A stretch of 64,000 nt of DNA from Pseudomonas serbica (lineage in GTDB: Bacteria; Pseudomonadota; Gammaproteobacteria; Pseudomonadales; Pseudomonadaceae). The notes beneath the pieces are model-generated. The model searched no databases. It saw nothing but the letters and a program-made list of their open reading frames with translations, and was not told where the DNA came from. This document shows, in pieces, positions 62,540 to 64,000 of this stretch; positions within the stretch are counted from its first letter, which is position 1; each line of letters opens with the position of its first letter. Both the position numbers and the translations under genes were made by a program. The stretch lies in assembly GCF_028823535.1 (NCBI RefSeq), contig NZ_JAQIYM010000004.1:124001-188000 (forward strand), written 5' to 3'.

Positions 62540-63244
62540 TTATTTCTCCATCGGCGTGGCGTCGCGGCCGCGCAAAACGATGTCCCAGCGATAACCGAGG
62601 GCATAGGAAGGGATGGTTTTTTCGAGATCGAATGCGGCGATCAAACGCTCTTTGGCGCGGGTATCGGGCACGCAGTTGTAGATCGGGTCGTATGCCAGCA
62701 GCGGGTCGCCCGGGAAATACATCTGGGTGACCAGACGCGTGAGGATGCTCGGCCCGAACAACGAGAAATGGATGTGCGCCGGGCGCCAGGCGTTGTGGTG
62801 GTTACCCCACGGATACGCGCCGGGCTTGATGGTCTGGAACTGGTACCAGCCATCGGCGTCGGTCACGGTGCGGCCGGTGCCGGTGAAATTCGGGTCCAGC
62901 GGTGCGTCGTGCAGGTCGCGGGCATGGTTGTAGCGACCGGCGGCGTTGGCCTGCCAGATCTCCACCAGAATTCCCGGCACCGGCAGACCGTTTTCATCCA
63001 GCACACGGCCGTGGATGATGATGCGCTCGCCCTGCGGTTCGCCTTCGTGCTGGGCGGTCAGGTCGTTGTCCTTCTCATTGACGCGCTCGGCACCGATGGT
63101 AGGACCGGTGATTTCCGACAGCGAATGCGGCAAGAACACCAATGGCTTGGACGGCGAGCGCAGGTTGGTGGATTGGTAAGTCGGGTGCAGGTATGGCGGT
63201 TGGGTGCCTTCCTGCGGGCGGCGGTAACCAGGCTTGTCAGTCAT
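62540..63244 (-). CDS. pcaH: protocatechuate 3,4-dioxygenase beta subunit
   Basis: 234 aa. Fe(III) ligands are visible: Tyr105 (GRYNH), Tyr144 (GAYPWGNHHNAWRP), His157 and His159 (PAHIHFSLFG). It opens the ring of protocatechuate to 3-carboxymuconate with O2. Between pcaF and pcaG. Confidence 0.96.
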   Translation of the reverse strand: MTDKPGYRRPQEGTQPPYLHPTYQSTNLRSPSKPLVFLPHSLSEITGPTIGAERVNEKDNDLTAQHEGEPQGERIIIHGRVLDENGLPVPGILVEIWQANAAGRYNHARDLHDAPLDPNFTGTGRTVTDADGWYQFQTIKPGAYPWGNHHNAWRPAHIHFSLFGPSILTRLVTQMYFPGDPLLAYDPIYNCVPDTRAKERLIAAFDLEKTIPSYALGYRWDIVLRGRDATPMEK

Positions 63245-63282
63245 GAAGCTTTCCTCAGTTTCTTGTTAGTCGGCAGAGCGCG

Positions 63283-64000
63283 TCAGACGCGCTCGATCGC
63301 CAAGGCCAGACCCTGACCAACACCGACGCACATGGTCGCCAGACCTTTCTTGCCACCGGTTTTTTCCAGCTGATGCAGTGCAGTCAACACCAAGCGCGCA
63401 CCGCTCATGCCCAGCGGATGGCCCAAGGCAATGGCGCCACCGTTCGGGTTGACCTGGGCCGCGTCGTCGGCGATCCCCAGTTCACGCAGTACCGCCAGGC
63501 CCTGGCTGGCGAAGGCTTCGTTGAGTTCGATCACGTCGAAATCGTTGATGGCCACACCCAGGCGTTCAATCAGTTTACGCACGGCCGGTACCGGACCAAT
63601 GCCCATCACCCGTGGCGCAACACCGGCGCTGGCCATGCCCAACACTTTGGCGCGGGCGGTCAGGCCATGTTTCTTCACCGCTTCGGCAGAGGCGAGGATC
63701 AAGGCGGCGGCACCGTCGTTGACACCCGAAGCGTTACCGGCAGTGACGGTTTTGTCGGGACCGTTGACCGGCTTGAGCTTGGTCAGGGCTTCCAGGGTGG
63801 TGTCGGCGCGAGGATGTTCGTCCTGGCTGACCAAGGTTTCACCCTTCTTGTGGGCAATGCGCACCTCGACGATTTCTTCGGCGAAATAGCCCGCAGCTTG
63901 CGCGGCGGCCGTGCGTTGCTGACTGCGCAAGGCGAACGCGTCCTGATCGGCGCGGGACACCTGGTAATCGTCGGCGACGTTGTCGGCGGTCTGCGGCATC
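63283..64000 (-). CDS. pcaF: 3-oxoadipyl-CoA/acetyl-CoA thiolase (partial)
   Basis: C-terminal 238 residues; the 5' end runs off the right edge. Thiolase motifs: NASGVNDGAAALILAS, DFDVIELNEAFASQ, NPNGGAIALGHPLGMSGARL with catalytic His, and CVGVGQGLALAIERV with the second Cys. In this context it is PcaF, cleaving 3-oxoadipyl-CoA to succinyl-CoA and acetyl-CoA. pcaH follows after 38 bp. Confidence 0.92.
   Translation of the reverse strand, partial: MPQTADNVADDYQVSRADQDAFALRSQQRTAAAQAAGYFAEEIVEVRIAHKKGETLVSQDEHPRADTTLEALTKLKPVNGPDKTVTAGNASGVNDGAAALILASAEAVKKHGLTARAKVLGMASAGVAPRVMGIGPVPAVRKLIERLGVAINDFDVIELNEAFASQGLAVLRELGIADDAAQVNPNGGAIALGHPLGMSGARLVLTALHQLEKTGGKKGLATMCVGVGQGLALAIERV

Overview
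The window is a GC-rich chromosomal segment of a fluorescent Pseudomonas (P. fluorescens group). This rests on phaG, an emhABC/ttgABC-type efflux operon with its TetR repressor, a beta-ketoadipate (pca) operon, xenB, and many intergenic repeats of the fluorescent-Pseudomonas REP type. Most of it is ordinary core and metabolic accessory chromosome, with short islets of lower GC or phage origin.

Layout. 1-6 kb: the end of urea carboxylase and allophanate hydrolase (urea to ammonia), a membrane diguanylate cyclase, rsuA, and phaG (link from fatty acid synthesis to polyhydroxyalkanoate). 6-8 kb: tRNA-Gly(CCC), a hicAB toxin-antitoxin pair whose HicA is only 59 aa, and a structured three-way-junction RNA candidate ahead of a small orphan gene. 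8-14.7 kb: two methyltransferases, an iron-permease-like protein, DUF4142 and KGG stress proteins, a PAS-GAF-GGDEF cyclase, and a LysR/LysE/YdcZ transporter group. 14.7-19.4 kb: LysR, family III CoA transferase, HMG-CoA lyase and an MFS carrier, which together look like a 3-hydroxy-3-methylglutarate-type catabolic unit. 19.5-26.8 kb: a SIR2-like DUF4917 protein, an XRE-cupin regulator divergent from an aldolase/DapA-like pair, and YegP, RHH, DJ-1, EamA and methyltransferase genes. 26.9-29 kb: a phage control remnant (Ogr zinc finger, CI-type repressor, LuxR-type solo, holin) without structural genes.

29-45.5 kb: a LemA/TPM envelope operon, periplasmic beta-glucosidase BglX, cardiolipin synthase and YceI, an IclR-amidase-MFS-M20 peptidase cluster, a serine hydrolase pair, ornithine-lipid genes olsB-olsA and acpH. 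45.5-49.2 kb: ArsR, MFS and xenB behind a palindrome-rich promoter, then a lower-GC orphan gene that may encode a pore-forming-like beta-sandwich protein. 49.3-56 kb: emhR and emhABC solvent/drug efflux with a recognisable operator. 56.4-64 kb: an OprD-family porin converging on pcaF-pcaH-pcaG-pcaT-pcaB-pcaD-pcaC; pcaHG lies inside the operon rather than apart.

In overall logic the window combines nitrogen and aromatic-acid scavenging, several small carboxylate or amide utilisation operons each with its own regulator and carrier, envelope lipid remodelling and efflux. Functions are assigned from recognised families and motifs in the translated sequence; no database search was run.
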